From contig CALIKQ010000038.1 of NCBI GenBank assembly GCA_938017975.1, forward strand, positions 1 to 64,000: a stretch of DNA of 64,000 bases, read 5' to 3'. Below, in pieces: positions 9,283-18,235 of the stretch. Made by a program: the position numbers and the translations under genes. Every line of letters starts with the position of its first letter. Positions within the stretch are counted from its first letter, which is position 1. Under the pieces are notes generated by a model that saw only the letters and a program-made list of their open reading frames with translations, ran no database searches and was not told the origin of the DNA. The stretch is from an uncultured Pseudomonadales bacterium (GTDB lineage: Bacteria > Pseudomonadota > Gammaproteobacteria > Pseudomonadales > Azotimanducaceae).

Positions 9283-10301
9283 GCGATCGAGCGTGCAACT
9301 TTAGCCGCAAGTTCAATCATTCGGTTGACATATCCGACTTCGTTATCGTACCAAATGAGGACTTTCACCTGTGTGCCATTGATGACCATCGTAGATAAAC
9401 CATCCACGACGCCAGAGCGTCGGTCGTTGGTATAGTCGACGGAGACCAGCGGACGATCTTCGAAGCCCAGAATTCCGTTCATTCGACCATGTGCAGCATC
9501 AGACAGGGCTTGATTGATCTGATTTTCGGTCACTGGCGCGCTCAGCTCGAAGACACAATCGGTCAAAGATGCATTTGCCATCGGAACGCGAACAGCAATG
9601 CCGTTCAGCCGACCTTTGAGCTCAGGAAAAATTTCTGTGATTGCTGTTGCCGAGCCCGTGCTGGTTGGAATGAGGGATAAGCTACTGGCCCTTGCTCGTC
9701 TCGGATCTGAGTGAAATTGATCGAGGACACTTTGAGTGTTGGTGATGTCGTGGATAGTCGTCATAGACCCATGAACGATTCCAAATTCTTTGTGCAGAAC
9801 GTCGATAACGGGTGCCAGACAATTCGTTGTGCAAGAGGCAGCGGTTACAATCTTTTGATGATGGTATTTAGTGTCATTGACGCCCATCACCACGTTTAAA
9901 ACTTGATCTTCCGGGTAACCTTTGACGGGTGCTGAAACAACGACCTTTTGGATGTTGTGATCAAAAAAAGGGTTCAACGATTCTATGGTTTTAAACTGTC
10001 CAGTACACTCGAGGACTAGGTCGACCTGTGCCTCTAACCAGGGCGTGTCTTTGATTTCAGTGCACTGCGAGTAGTTGATTGGGACTCCGTCAATGATGAG
10101 TTTTTGCTGATTTGCGTCCGAACCAATTTCTTTTTGCCAAGTGCCGTGTATCGAATCAAACTTCAATAAATGTGCTGCGGCCTCAACGTTTCCCGCACGC
10201 TCATTGATATGAACGATCTTGAACGCCGTCGAGTCAAAGGATTCTCTCAAGGCCAATCGGCCAATCCGACCGAAACCATTAATGCCGACTCTAATTGTCA
10301 T
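9279..10301 (-). CDS. ArsJ-associated glyceraldehyde-3-phosphate dehydrogenase
   Basis: A 340-residue GAPDH. The N-terminal INGFGRIGR is NAD-binding, the catalytic Cys157 lies in SCTTNC, and the C-terminal WYDNEVGY is present. The position after the second beta strand, normally Asp (as in AIND), is Glu here (HINE). Housekeeping gap genes usually sit with pgk, tkt or other glycolytic genes; this one is followed directly by arsJ with a four-base overlap. It is therefore best read as the arsenate-dedicated enzyme that forms 1-arseno-3-phosphoglycerate from glyceraldehyde-3-phosphate and arsenate. The ATG has a good GGGAGG ribosome site. A glycolytic or gluconeogenic role cannot be excluded from sequence alone. 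Confidence 0.88.
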   Translation of the reverse strand: MTIRVGINGFGRIGRLALRESFDSTAFKIVHINERAGNVEAAAHLLKFDSIHGTWQKEIGSDANQQKLIIDGVPINYSQCTEIKDTPWLEAQVDLVLECTGQFKTIESLNPFFDHNIQKVVVSAPVKGYPEDQVLNVVMGVNDTKYHHQKIVTAASCTTNCLAPVIDVLHKEFGIVHGSMTTIHDITNTQSVLDQFHSDPRRARASSLSLIPTSTGSATAITEIFPELKGRLNGIAVRVPMANASLTDCVFELSAPVTENQINQALSDAAHGRMNGILGFEDRPLVSVDYTNDRRSGVVDGLSTMVINGTQVKVLIWYDNEVGYVNRMIELAAKVARSIA

Positions 10302-10694
10302 AAAAACGGACCTCCCTAGTAAATGGTTTAACCTTTCAAAGCTTCAACAGTGATTCAAGGGTGAGTCTACAAGTCATCGGCTAATGCATTTGCGGTTGAT
10401 GCCCCGCCTAGGATTCTACCGAAGTTTCTAAACTGGGAAAGGGCCTGCTTACCTTTTTCGCTCAAATGGCGCTTCGAGAGGGCCCTGTGTTGTCAGGACC
10501 TGGTCAAAATGACCCGTTTTTATGTTGGAACAATGAAGCTAGGCGTTCGATCGGCGTTGACCGAATATCATTGCCTGCATGTAAATCAAAGCGGTTAGAG
10601 CAGTTCAGTCAACGATGCCGTCCCGGGCGAAAGGCAGCCTTGCCTCGATCATCAGGACGGGATAGGAGGGATGAACACCCATGGCAAGAGACGT
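10302..10694. other. Intergenic region upstream of the arsenate operon
   Basis: This stretch of 393 bases must contain the promoter of gapdh-arsJ. I see no ArsR-type regulator gene and no obvious operator. An 81-codon plus-strand frame (from 10466) has no ribosome site and no family-like pattern and is rejected. A small minus-strand hairpin (AGGCA-aggc-TGCCT then TTTC, 10645-10632) just after the next gene might be a weak terminator. Confidence 0.45.
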
Positions 10695-11090
10695 CTATCG
10701 CTCAGTCTTGATTCCATAGATAGTAAAGCAAACTGCTGTTAGTGCGGTCACTGCGACACTTCCGAGCAGCACCGATATCAATTGCTCGTTGATGGGTGTG
10801 CTCACCAGACCATTTGAGGCAACGGGTGTCATAGCCCCCGCGCCCAGTATCGAACCCAATAGGCAGCCAAGCCAGTTTGTCACTCCTGAATAGATCCAGA
10901 GTCCGCGAGTCAGTGAATAAACATTTGGATGGAGAGATAGCAAGGGCGTAATCGCGCCGAAGGCAACCAAAAGAAGCCCGCTGAGAATGCCAACAGTATG
11001 AGCGGATACGGCCAGTCGTGGTATTTCTGCTGCAGGAATGAAGAAGGCGCCAAGCATCGCGAACAGGATCAACACAAAGCCCCAGCGCAC
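10695..11090 (-). CDS. Small integral membrane protein, hydroxylaminobenzene mutase-like
   Basis: A 131-residue protein with about four hydrophobic helices. The order of landmarks, RLAVSAHTVGILSGLLLV, then a TPLLSL turn, YSGVTNWLGCLLG, a TPV loop and a last helix ending in IYGIK, resembles the hydroxylaminobenzene mutase (HabA/HabB) family as I remember it. Those membrane enzymes rearrange hydroxylaminobenzene to aminophenol, but most genomic homologues have no tested activity. The start is a GTG without a clear ribosome site. The frame is open about 26 codons further upstream but offers no good start there. It lies alone between the arsenate operon and the PhyH-like gene. The membrane protein call is firm, the family call moderate. 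Confidence 0.6.
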   Translation of the reverse strand: MRWGFVLILFAMLGAFFIPAAEIPRLAVSAHTVGILSGLLLVAFGAITPLLSLHPNVYSLTRGLWIYSGVTNWLGCLLGSILGAGAMTPVASNGLVSTPINEQLISVLLGSVAVTALTAVCFTIYGIKTER

Positions 11091-11245
11091 ACTGGTTCTA
11101 TCTATCAGTAAATCCCATCTTCTTGTTTTATCGCCACTCGTGGTTGTTCTCTGAGCCCCGCGATGAGCCTAGATGCTGCAAGGGCAAATGATTATCAATG
11201 TCCCAAATGTTTGAATTGAGAATGCCCGATTGCAGATGCTCACTG

Positions 11246-12391
11246 CTAGATCGAGAGGTCCTTAAGGTTATAGTCTTTAATGATTTTCTCCCAGTTCTCC
11301 GGCGTAAATCGCAGTGCTGCTTCACGATCGGTCATGGGTTGGTAGTGGAACCTTGGCTCGTCAGGATAGAACTGCGCCCTTGCGTCAATGGCGACACTGA
11401 TGACTTGTGACCTTTCATCAATGCGGCGCTCGTCATAAACAGCATTGGCGGATTCACTGAGCGCTCCTTGCGCCCCGAGTACGGACTGCCTTCGATGGAA
11501 TCCAAAGGTCAAAGAGATACGCTGATCAGTGGTTGTATTTGCGAACGAGCAATGCAGTGCTTGGCGGTTAACGATGGTCACGTCCCCGGCTCGAGCATGG
11601 AGCGGCACTGCGCCCGGTAAATACTCAGAACCATTGTCGGTTACCATTTTTTTGATATCTAACTTTCCTTGCTTGTGCGTCGATGGCACGACCCAAAGAC
11701 AGCTGTAGGCGGAGGTATCATAGAGTTGTACTTGAAAATTAAAGCCGTGGATTCCCTCGTCCCAATCCCTTGAGTTCCAGTGTGTCACGCCGTCTTGATG
11801 CCATGCGACAGATCCCCCAAGGCCGGGCTGTTTTACAAAAATGGCATCGTTGTAAGGGACAAAGTCATCGCCGTTAATGGACGCCGCCACAGATAAGAGC
11901 TTTGGGTGGCCGTACAAACGTAACCCAGCGTCCATGATCTGGCACATGCCGCCCATGAGAAATACCACCTTTTTCGGTGCATCGCCTTGAACTTTGGGTT
12001 GCGTCATCTGGGCTGGATGGCGCCCGTTTAACAGATCAGTACCGCCCCAAGGATCAGTCAAGGGCGTAATCAGGGAGTAAACAGGTCGTGCAAACTCTTG
12101 GCCGAAAGCTTCTCTGCCGAGATGATCTTTGGTTGCCCCATTTGCCACTGGCGCGCGGTCAAGTAATGCGGTCATCGCTGAACGGAGTTCGTCAATCTCC
12201 GCATGATGAATCAAATTTTCAAAGACATAAAATCCAGTCCGCTGGTAGGCGCTTAGGATGTCGGGGGTAAGTTTGCCGTTTTCATCAAATTGAATGGGTC
12301 CCCGGTTGCCCAGTTCAGCAGCCCGCTGCTGACCCGCTTCAATATAAGGCTTCAGGTTGCTTTGGTATTGTTCGGTGGTAACGGTATTCAT
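11246..12391 (-). CDS. Phytanoyl-CoA dioxygenase (PhyH)-family protein
   Basis: A 381-residue Fe(II)/2-oxoglutarate oxygenase. The HxD metal pair lies in VAWHQDGVTHW. The distal His appears in RQALHCSFANTT and the oxoglutarate-binding Arg in QRISLTFGFHRR. The N-terminal GFYVFENLIH helix-strand region is also usual for the family. Bacterial members hydroxylate diverse small molecules, and the family name should not be taken to mean phytanoyl-CoA. The ATG has a weak AGG upstream. It is transcribed alone, with the DUF5916 gene 299 bases upstream in the same direction. The active site looks intact; the substrate is unknown. Confidence 0.85.
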   Translation of the reverse strand: MNTVTTEQYQSNLKPYIEAGQQRAAELGNRGPIQFDENGKLTPDILSAYQRTGFYVFENLIHHAEIDELRSAMTALLDRAPVANGATKDHLGREAFGQEFARPVYSLITPLTDPWGGTDLLNGRHPAQMTQPKVQGDAPKKVVFLMGGMCQIMDAGLRLYGHPKLLSVAASINGDDFVPYNDAIFVKQPGLGGSVAWHQDGVTHWNSRDWDEGIHGFNFQVQLYDTSAYSCLWVVPSTHKQGKLDIKKMVTDNGSEYLPGAVPLHARAGDVTIVNRQALHCSFANTTTDQRISLTFGFHRRQSVLGAQGALSESANAVYDERRIDERSQVISVAIDARAQFYPDEPRFHYQPMTDREAALRFTPENWEKIIKDYNLKDLSI

Positions 12392-12690
12392 CGTTCAGGC
12401 CTTTGCGCTGGGTCGGTGGTCTTCTGCTTAAGGTGCTCGGTCAGCTGCGATTGGGCTTTGTCGTGAAGTGGCCAGTCGCTCCGATAGAATCTAACATTTG
12501 CGCTAAATTCTGGATAGGGGCGGGCTTTCAGGGTGCTGTAGATAACATAGCTCGTCGGTTTTCGTCGATGTTGGTGGCTGCCTCCTGACGCAATGCTCTG
12601 CCTGCGCGATGACCAGTTCAAAAGACTAGTTTGGATCTGGGCTCAAGGCCTATTGTTTGACGATCTTTAAACCTTGGCAGCGCTTTGATC

Positions 12691-15108
12691 TCATCGGCCA
12701 AATCGATACCGAAGCTTGAAAACAAGCGAATCCACAAGCGCTTGATCAAGCGCGTCTTGGAATAGATCTGAGAAGCTTGTTTGGATATTGCTCGGCAGGT
12801 CTGAGCCTCGGGTATAGACAAAAAACAGATCTGATAACGGCGCGAGTTCCCAGCGGTAGCGCGCCTGGAAGGACAAGCGGCTGATCGAAAAATCCCGGTG
12901 TGAAGGGGCTGCAGAGATGTCTCTAGAATCTAGAGTTAACGCTCCGCGGTCCCCCAATAGCCGCCACCGGTCTCTCTCAAATGCTTTGATACCAATCCAT
13001 TGAAGACTGAGTCGGAGCTGCTGGGCGGCCGAGAAAAAGTAGGAGAGCTCGAATTTGGGCCTAAGGCGCTCCGAATTAAATCGGGTGAAGTCTGTGCCCG
13101 CGTCATGCAATAACCAGCCGTCACTGGATTCATAGTTGAGATCAAGTTTTGCAGAGAAGCGTGCCGTGGGTTGATATTCGAAGTCAAGACTGTAGGATCG
13201 TTTTTGCCCGCCGATGTCCTCTTGCTGAAGTTTTGCGCCCAGGCGGTAGCTGAACGCTCTTGCCCCATCGCTTCTAAAGTTAAAGCCGGTTTGAACTCGA
13301 TTGACGAGCCGGAAGGATCCGTTGCCGGAACTGTCGCGATCTTCCCAGCGCTCTGGGAAAAAATTGAGCTCAATGGAGAGCTGTGTATTGTTAAAGAACT
13401 GCATTTCTCTCGAGCTAAAAATACCAACTCGAGTCTGCTCTCCTGCGAAGTTCCACCGCTGGGTCACTGCGAGACGTGTTTGGAGTGAACGGAGCCGCTT
13501 AAGGTCCGATTGATTCCGCTGATAGGTGTAGCGGTACCCTTTAAGGTCGTTGCGTTGCAGGAAACCGAAGTCATTGATATCAAGTGAGCGATCAAAATAG
13601 TCAACCGTGAGTTTGTGTTGCTTGCCTCGTTCGGGGCGATAAACAATGTCGGCGAAGCCGCCGTGCCCCTGATCGAGCTCCGTGTCGCTGGAAAGACTCT
13701 GGAAGTCAAAAATCAACTTGCCGCTGGCACTGAGGTAGTGAAGGTCAATGCCTAATGTTCTTGCTGTCACGTCACGGTGGGCGACTTCCGTGACCATAAT
13801 ACCTGCGCCACTTCGGCCAGCGCCGGAAGCATTTTCCCAAAGTAGCCTCGCCGCGACGAAGTCCCGGCCCGTTTGAGTCGCTGTCACCGCCTGAGCATTT
13901 TGGATGCCGCTCAGGTTGGTATCGTCCTCGGCGGCAAGTAGCATGCCGTACCGAAAGGCACCCGATTGGCCCGTAATTTTTGCAGCGCCGAGCAGTTCGC
14001 TGGGTCTGTTCTCTTCAGTTTGGGAAAGTGCGATGCTTGTATCAGTCAGAGCGCGGGGTGGCGCACCGATACGTCGGGTGTTTAAGAGCGTGGTAGGAGT
14101 TGAGCCACCACCACCGGGACCCCATCCAGGATTGGCTCTTGGAGAGGTGGTAAAGATCTCTTGGCCCTCTAAAAAGAAAGGTCGCTTTTCGGGAAAAAAT
14201 GTCTCGTAACTGGTGAGATTAACCACCACGTTGTCCGATTCTACATTCCCAAAATCTGGATTGAACGATCCCGTAACTTGAAAAGCCGTGGTGGGGCGCC
14301 AGAAAAGATCAAAGCCAGCTTTCTGCTGTGTTTGATCAGCAGCTTGATCCCACGTCGAGGACACATACGGATAAAAGGTAAGTTGTTGTTTTGGATCGAT
14401 ATCCGTAATGGTTGTCTTGGGAAATTGAGACAAAAATTGATTTTGCGTTCTTGGCAGGGCTGGATAAGCCCAATCCTCATCGATGCTGGCGACAGCACGC
14501 TGAATGTAGATGCCAATGTCTCGCGCGCCAGAGCGGGTTGGAGGCAGTGCCATCATTGACCATGGCAGAAGCATCTCAACCGACCAACCTGTCTCCGTAC
14601 GATGACTGGCGCCTCGCCAGGGACCGTCCCAGTTGCTGGAATAATCTCGTTCCGGCAAGATCGTGCCATCCATCAGGGACCCACCAAGATTCACTGCAAA
14701 CCAATAGGCATAGAGCCCCTCGCCGGATGCATCAATCGAGATCGAAATTCGATCTCGATTGACATATTGGTCTCGAGAGCTCAAGCGCTCAACGAGGGAG
14801 CGCGGGTCTTGGATCATATCTGCTGCAAAGTACAGACCTTTGTCGGTATAGAACAGCTTAATGCGCGTTGGACTCGAGGCAGGGGCTAAGGTGTCTGGAG
14901 AAATCACTTTGAAATCGGAAAAAGCTTCGATTGTTTGCCATATCGGTTCATTTAAGATGCCATCGATGGTCATAGAAACGTCAGATTCAATGGCCTTGTT
15001 TAAAACCGGGGGTAATCCTTGGGCCGCCGCCAAAAGCGACCAAAAGCTGCTCCCGATCATGGTCATGATGAGTATAGCGGTCTGAAAATAACGCCTGATG
15101 TCGGACAA
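12691..15108 (-). CDS. DUF5916 outer-membrane protein with N-terminal CBM9-like domain
   Basis: About 805 residues. After a signal peptide (basic SDIRR, hydrophobic run, cleavage near AAAQG) comes a carbohydrate-binding family 9-like domain: TIDGILNEPIWQ, then IKLFYTDKGLYFAAD, roughly residues 35-200. The rest is rich in alternating hydrophobic/aromatic strands and ends in RYRFGR, as expected of a large beta-barrel. This is the DUF5916 layout. I chose the TTG at 15108 because it gives a complete signal peptide; an upstream ATG would add 42 residues, and downstream ATGs would lose the charged leader. The function is not known; surface handling of glycans or other polymers is a guess from the CBM9-like part. 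Confidence 0.8.
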   Translation of the reverse strand: MSDIRRYFQTAILIMTMIGSSFWSLLAAAQGLPPVLNKAIESDVSMTIDGILNEPIWQTIEAFSDFKVISPDTLAPASSPTRIKLFYTDKGLYFAADMIQDPRSLVERLSSRDQYVNRDRISISIDASGEGLYAYWFAVNLGGSLMDGTILPERDYSSNWDGPWRGASHRTETGWSVEMLLPWSMMALPPTRSGARDIGIYIQRAVASIDEDWAYPALPRTQNQFLSQFPKTTITDIDPKQQLTFYPYVSSTWDQAADQTQQKAGFDLFWRPTTAFQVTGSFNPDFGNVESDNVVVNLTSYETFFPEKRPFFLEGQEIFTTSPRANPGWGPGGGGSTPTTLLNTRRIGAPPRALTDTSIALSQTEENRPSELLGAAKITGQSGAFRYGMLLAAEDDTNLSGIQNAQAVTATQTGRDFVAARLLWENASGAGRSGAGIMVTEVAHRDVTARTLGIDLHYLSASGKLIFDFQSLSSDTELDQGHGGFADIVYRPERGKQHKLTVDYFDRSLDINDFGFLQRNDLKGYRYTYQRNQSDLKRLRSLQTRLAVTQRWNFAGEQTRVGIFSSREMQFFNNTQLSIELNFFPERWEDRDSSGNGSFRLVNRVQTGFNFRSDGARAFSYRLGAKLQQEDIGGQKRSYSLDFEYQPTARFSAKLDLNYESSDGWLLHDAGTDFTRFNSERLRPKFELSYFFSAAQQLRLSLQWIGIKAFERDRWRLLGDRGALTLDSRDISAAPSHRDFSISRLSFQARYRWELAPLSDLFFVYTRGSDLPSNIQTSFSDLFQDALDQALVDSLVFKLRYRFGR

Positions 15109-15419
15109 GGTGTGCGTGGCCTGGTGTTTGATCGTTGTAGAAATTAGGAGTCGAAGGGTCCAGCCCAATAGAAGGCCTCGCCTCGACGTGGCGCCGATGA
15201 TACAGGAACAGCATTGACTGTGCCATTTGCGCAAGCCAACTTTTTCACGATGATTAAGAAAGGCACTTTTGCCTATTTTGGGGGCCTATGATTGCGTGGA
15301 TCAGATCGATATGATGCAGGAGGCGGAAGTGATGCAATCAAGCAAGCTGGCCTTAAAACGACGAAGATTAAAAGAAATCTAATACCTATCAGAGAAAAGA
15401 GAATCTAGGAGCGAATCCC
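15109..15419. other. Divergent promoter region between the DUF5916 gene and the crotonase gene
   Basis: These 311 bases separate two divergent starts. The part from 15109 to 15234 could alternatively be the 5' end of the DUF5916 gene if its upstream ATG is used. I see no confident promoter boxes; an AGGAG ribosome site lies ten bases before the crotonase ATG. Confidence 0.4.
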
Positions 15420-16244
15420 ATGCCTTTATCCCCTTCAAAGACGACAGAGTTGCTTGTAGAGCAACAGGGCCGAATTGCGGTGATCACACTGAACCGGCCC
15501 GAACGCTATAACGCGATCAGTCGGGATATGCTGAACGAATTATCCGAAAAAATGGTCGAGGCGAACAAAGACCCTGACATCCGTTGTATTGTGCTGACGG
15601 GTGCCGGCAAAGGATTTTGCGCAGGCCTAGATTTGATTGGGGTTGGCGAGGGGAATATTGGTAGTGGTGACGACAATAAGGGCTCTAATCGCCCTGCGCG
15701 GCAGCTGTTCGATTTGCGCGATGCGCCGATCAATGTGATGTGGAATATTGATACCCCAATTGTTTGCGCTTTGAACGGACCAGCCGCGGGATATGGGATG
15801 GATGTCGCCTTGCTGTGTGATATGCGAGTGGCCTCCGAAACTGCCAAAATGGCAGCGGTGACTGCCAAGCGTAATGTTGTTCCTGAAAGCGGGGGAACAT
15901 GGCTTTTACCTCGATTAATCGGTTGGGGAAAAGCCGCGGAGCTCTACTATCGCGCTCGAACCGTCGAAGCAGAAGAATGTCTGGAAATGGGACTAATCAA
16001 TACCATCGTACCGGCCGATCAACTCATGGCAACCGCCATGCAATGGGCTGAAGAAATTGCTGATAATGCACCTATGGCAGTACAAACAACCAAGCGCATG
16101 ATGAGAATGGGGCTCGAAGAGTCCTATGACACCGCTGTCGATCACTTGATGGTCCACCTCGGCGCTATGTTTCAGAGCGATGACTTCAAAGAGGGTGTGC
16201 AGGCTTTTCTGGAGAAGCGTAAACCCGAATTTACCGGGCGATAG
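15420..16244 (+). CDS. Enoyl-CoA hydratase/isomerase (crotonase) family protein
   Basis: A 274-residue crotonase-fold protein. It has the N-terminal LNRPERYNAI and the oxyanion-hole segments GFCAGLDL and PAAGYGMDVALLCD. Compared with classical enoyl-CoA hydratase, the first catalytic Glu (in GGCELA) is Asp here. The second (in FGQPE) is replaced, with an acidic residue instead in VPESGGTWLLPR, a pattern seen in a common subgroup of putative hydratases. It may act as an isomerase or on bulkier acyl-CoA substrates. The ATG has an AGGAG site ten bases upstream. It is transcribed alone and converges on the aldehyde dehydrogenase gene, with a shared hairpin terminator between them. The fold is certain, the reaction open. 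Confidence 0.85.
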   Translation: MPLSPSKTTELLVEQQGRIAVITLNRPERYNAISRDMLNELSEKMVEANKDPDIRCIVLTGAGKGFCAGLDLIGVGEGNIGSGDDNKGSNRPARQLFDLRDAPINVMWNIDTPIVCALNGPAAGYGMDVALLCDMRVASETAKMAAVTAKRNVVPESGGTWLLPRLIGWGKAAELYYRARTVEAEECLEMGLINTIVPADQLMATAMQWAEEIADNAPMAVQTTKRMMRMGLEESYDTAVDHLMVHLGAMFQSDDFKEGVQAFLEKRKPEFTGR

Positions 16245-16307
16245 AGACGCCGAGTCCGAAAGGTCGAGATCAATCAAAAGGTAGAAATAAGCAGGAGCAA
16301 AACAAAC

Positions 16308-16329
16308 AGTCGCGCCCTAAAGCGCGACT
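16308..16329. terminator. Bidirectional hairpin terminator
   Basis: A perfect eight-pair stem, AGTCGCGC and GCGCGACT around a six-base loop, lies between the convergent crotonase and aldehyde dehydrogenase genes. On the minus strand it is followed by a T-rich stretch (GTTTGTTTTG), so it fits best as the aldehyde dehydrogenase terminator. Confidence 0.65.
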
Positions 16330-16382
16330 TGCTTGCTGCAGAGACTTTCATCCACGGCGGTCCCTCCAGCTGAGATTGAGGG

Positions 16383-17825
16383 TTAGGCGCTCTGCCCTGT
16401 CTCAGCCTTCTTCTTGTAAGGAGGGCCCATTTTAGCGATCAATTTCGACGCGACGCTGGATTGGGTGTAGATCGATTTGGTGTGGCTAAAGTTTTTGAAA
16501 CCTTCGATCCCATGATATGAGCCCATACCGCTTGGTCCGACGCCGCCGAAGGGGAGATCTTCTTGCGCGACGTGCATAATCACATCGTTGAGCGTGACGC
16601 CCCCTGATACTGTTTCGTCAAGCACACGGCGCGTTTCAGCACTGTCCTTACCAAAATAATAAAGTCCGAGAGGCCGCTCGTGATCGTTGACGTAATCGAT
16701 GGTTTCAGCGACATTCCCATAGGTTTTAACAGGCAGTAGCGGACCAAATATTTCCTCTTGCATGACCAACATTTCTTCGGTTGGATTGACGATGAGCGTT
16801 GGCGGAACCCGGTGGTGTTCTTGTTGGGAAAAGTCCTCGTTGGCAGGGTTGATTTCTAGTACCTCTGCGCCCTTCTCGCGCGCATCAGCCACATAGCCCT
16901 GCAACCGGTCGAAGTGCCGCTCATTGACGATCGACGTATAATCTGGGTTATCTTTGAGATCGGGATACATGTCCCCAACCGCGGCGCGAGCAGCATCGAC
17001 AAATGCATCCCTTGATTCTTCGGGCACCATGACGTAGTCGGGGGCTAAGCAAATTTGACCGGCGTTCATGGTTTTGCCGTTCATGATATTTCTTGCGGCA
17101 AGATTCATATCTGCAGACCGGCCCACGATGACTGGACTTTTGCCGCCCAATTCTAGCGTTACTGGGACCAAATTTTCGGCGGCAGCGCGCATGACATGTT
17201 TGGCGATCCCGGTAGCGCCAGTGAATAACAGGTGATCGAAGGCGAGTCCGCTGAAGGCTTGGCCGACCTCAGGTCCCCCCGTGAAAACGGCAATTTCATC
17301 GGCGTCAAACGCGGATTCGATCAAGGTTTTCATCAGCTCAGAGGTGATTGGTGTGTATTCTGAAGGCTTGATCATCGTCCGATTGCCCGCAGCCAGAATG
17401 CCAGCTAAAGGCGCAAAAGTCAGCTGAACCGGAAAGTTCCAAGGGCTGATACAGCCAACCACGCCCAAGGGTTGATATTCGATGCGAGATCGAGACCCAA
17501 AAAGGTTGAGCGGAAACAGCGTTGATCGTTGTTCCGGCTTCATCCAGTGTTTGGTGTTCTTGATCGCATTTTTAATAGGACCGATCGCACCATCAATATC
17601 CGCCATTTTTGATTGCTCGAGGCTACGATGCCCGAAGTCTTGACGCATAGCATCGCACAGGGCACTGCCATTGTTTTCAAGGATGGAGGCGCATCGCTTG
17701 AGACGATCCAGCCGTTGAGCAAGGGGAACATAACCGCCCGCGATCTGGGCCTTTTTTTGAGCATTAAGTCGATCTTGCATTTCGGCAAGGGATGGTGCTT
17801 TTGAATCCGTTGTAACTTCTGTCAT
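16383..17825 (-). CDS. Coniferyl-aldehyde-dehydrogenase-like NAD(P) aldehyde dehydrogenase
   Basis: A 480-residue member of the aldehyde dehydrogenase superfamily. It has SPWNFP (Asn130), the Glu225 general base in LELGGKSP and the catalytic Cys259 in NAGQICLAPDYV. The length, the short N-terminus and the C-terminal FPFGGVGPSGMGSYHG pattern match the coniferyl aldehyde dehydrogenase (CalB) group, which oxidises aromatic and aliphatic aldehydes to acids. No lignin-monomer genes are nearby, so the substrate is not indicated by context. The first residues MTEVTTDSKAPS look like a normal N-terminus. A 410-base region without genes lies upstream. Confidence 0.87.
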   Translation of the reverse strand: MTEVTTDSKAPSLAEMQDRLNAQKKAQIAGGYVPLAQRLDRLKRCASILENNGSALCDAMRQDFGHRSLEQSKMADIDGAIGPIKNAIKNTKHWMKPEQRSTLFPLNLFGSRSRIEYQPLGVVGCISPWNFPVQLTFAPLAGILAAGNRTMIKPSEYTPITSELMKTLIESAFDADEIAVFTGGPEVGQAFSGLAFDHLLFTGATGIAKHVMRAAAENLVPVTLELGGKSPVIVGRSADMNLAARNIMNGKTMNAGQICLAPDYVMVPEESRDAFVDAARAAVGDMYPDLKDNPDYTSIVNERHFDRLQGYVADAREKGAEVLEINPANEDFSQQEHHRVPPTLIVNPTEEMLVMQEEIFGPLLPVKTYGNVAETIDYVNDHERPLGLYYFGKDSAETRRVLDETVSGGVTLNDVIMHVAQEDLPFGGVGPSGMGSYHGIEGFKNFSHTKSIYTQSSVASKLIAKMGPPYKKKAETGQSA

Positions 17826-18235
17826 GGTACTCTCGTCGGTAAAATAAAAGATGGTTAAAGAAGGGTCATGCGTCGCTCAAAGGTACGTCAGTCTTATGAC
17901 GGACGCCAGTCATTTTGCAATGGACGCTCACCTAATCGCAAATCGGTGTCAAAACCGTTCTAAGCGCAAATAGCGCGCGATGTCCGGCTGGCTGTGTCCT
18001 GCATCAGGATCGCAAAACTTACAGCTCGCTCAATCATTCCGCAACTTTTCACCATGGGCCTCTTTGAAATGTCTTGCTGTGTTCCTTGAGCCCCGTCAGG
18101 TCTTTACTGGTGCTCGCCAACGGCGCTGGACCGAGCGCGGTGTCCAAGCCTGTGCAATGGTCTTAAGTCTTGGGATCAATGCCTGGCAATCATCAGGCTT
18201 CTAGGTGAAAAAATCTGAGCGTTAAAAAAAGCGTG
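17826..18235. other. Gene-free region between the aldehyde dehydrogenase and GNAT genes
   Basis: It should hold the aldehyde dehydrogenase promoter at its left end. A 74-codon plus-strand frame (17980-18204) has no ribosome site and no recognisable pattern. I see no RNA gene, repeat or strong hairpin here. Confidence 0.4.

Noticed and set aside
10466-10711. An 81-codon plus-strand frame upstream of the arsenate operon
   Set aside because: It is rich in Arg and Pro without any pattern, has no ribosome site and runs into the 3' end of the minus-strand membrane protein gene.
12388-12621. A 77-codon minus-strand frame between the DUF5916 and PhyH-like genes
   Set aside because: It has no ribosome site and low-complexity charged content, and it overlaps the PhyH-like gene start.
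17980-18204. A 74-codon plus-strand frame upstream of the aldehyde dehydrogenase gene
   Set aside because: No ribosome site, no family pattern and an unusual Trp/Cys-rich composition typical of chance frames.
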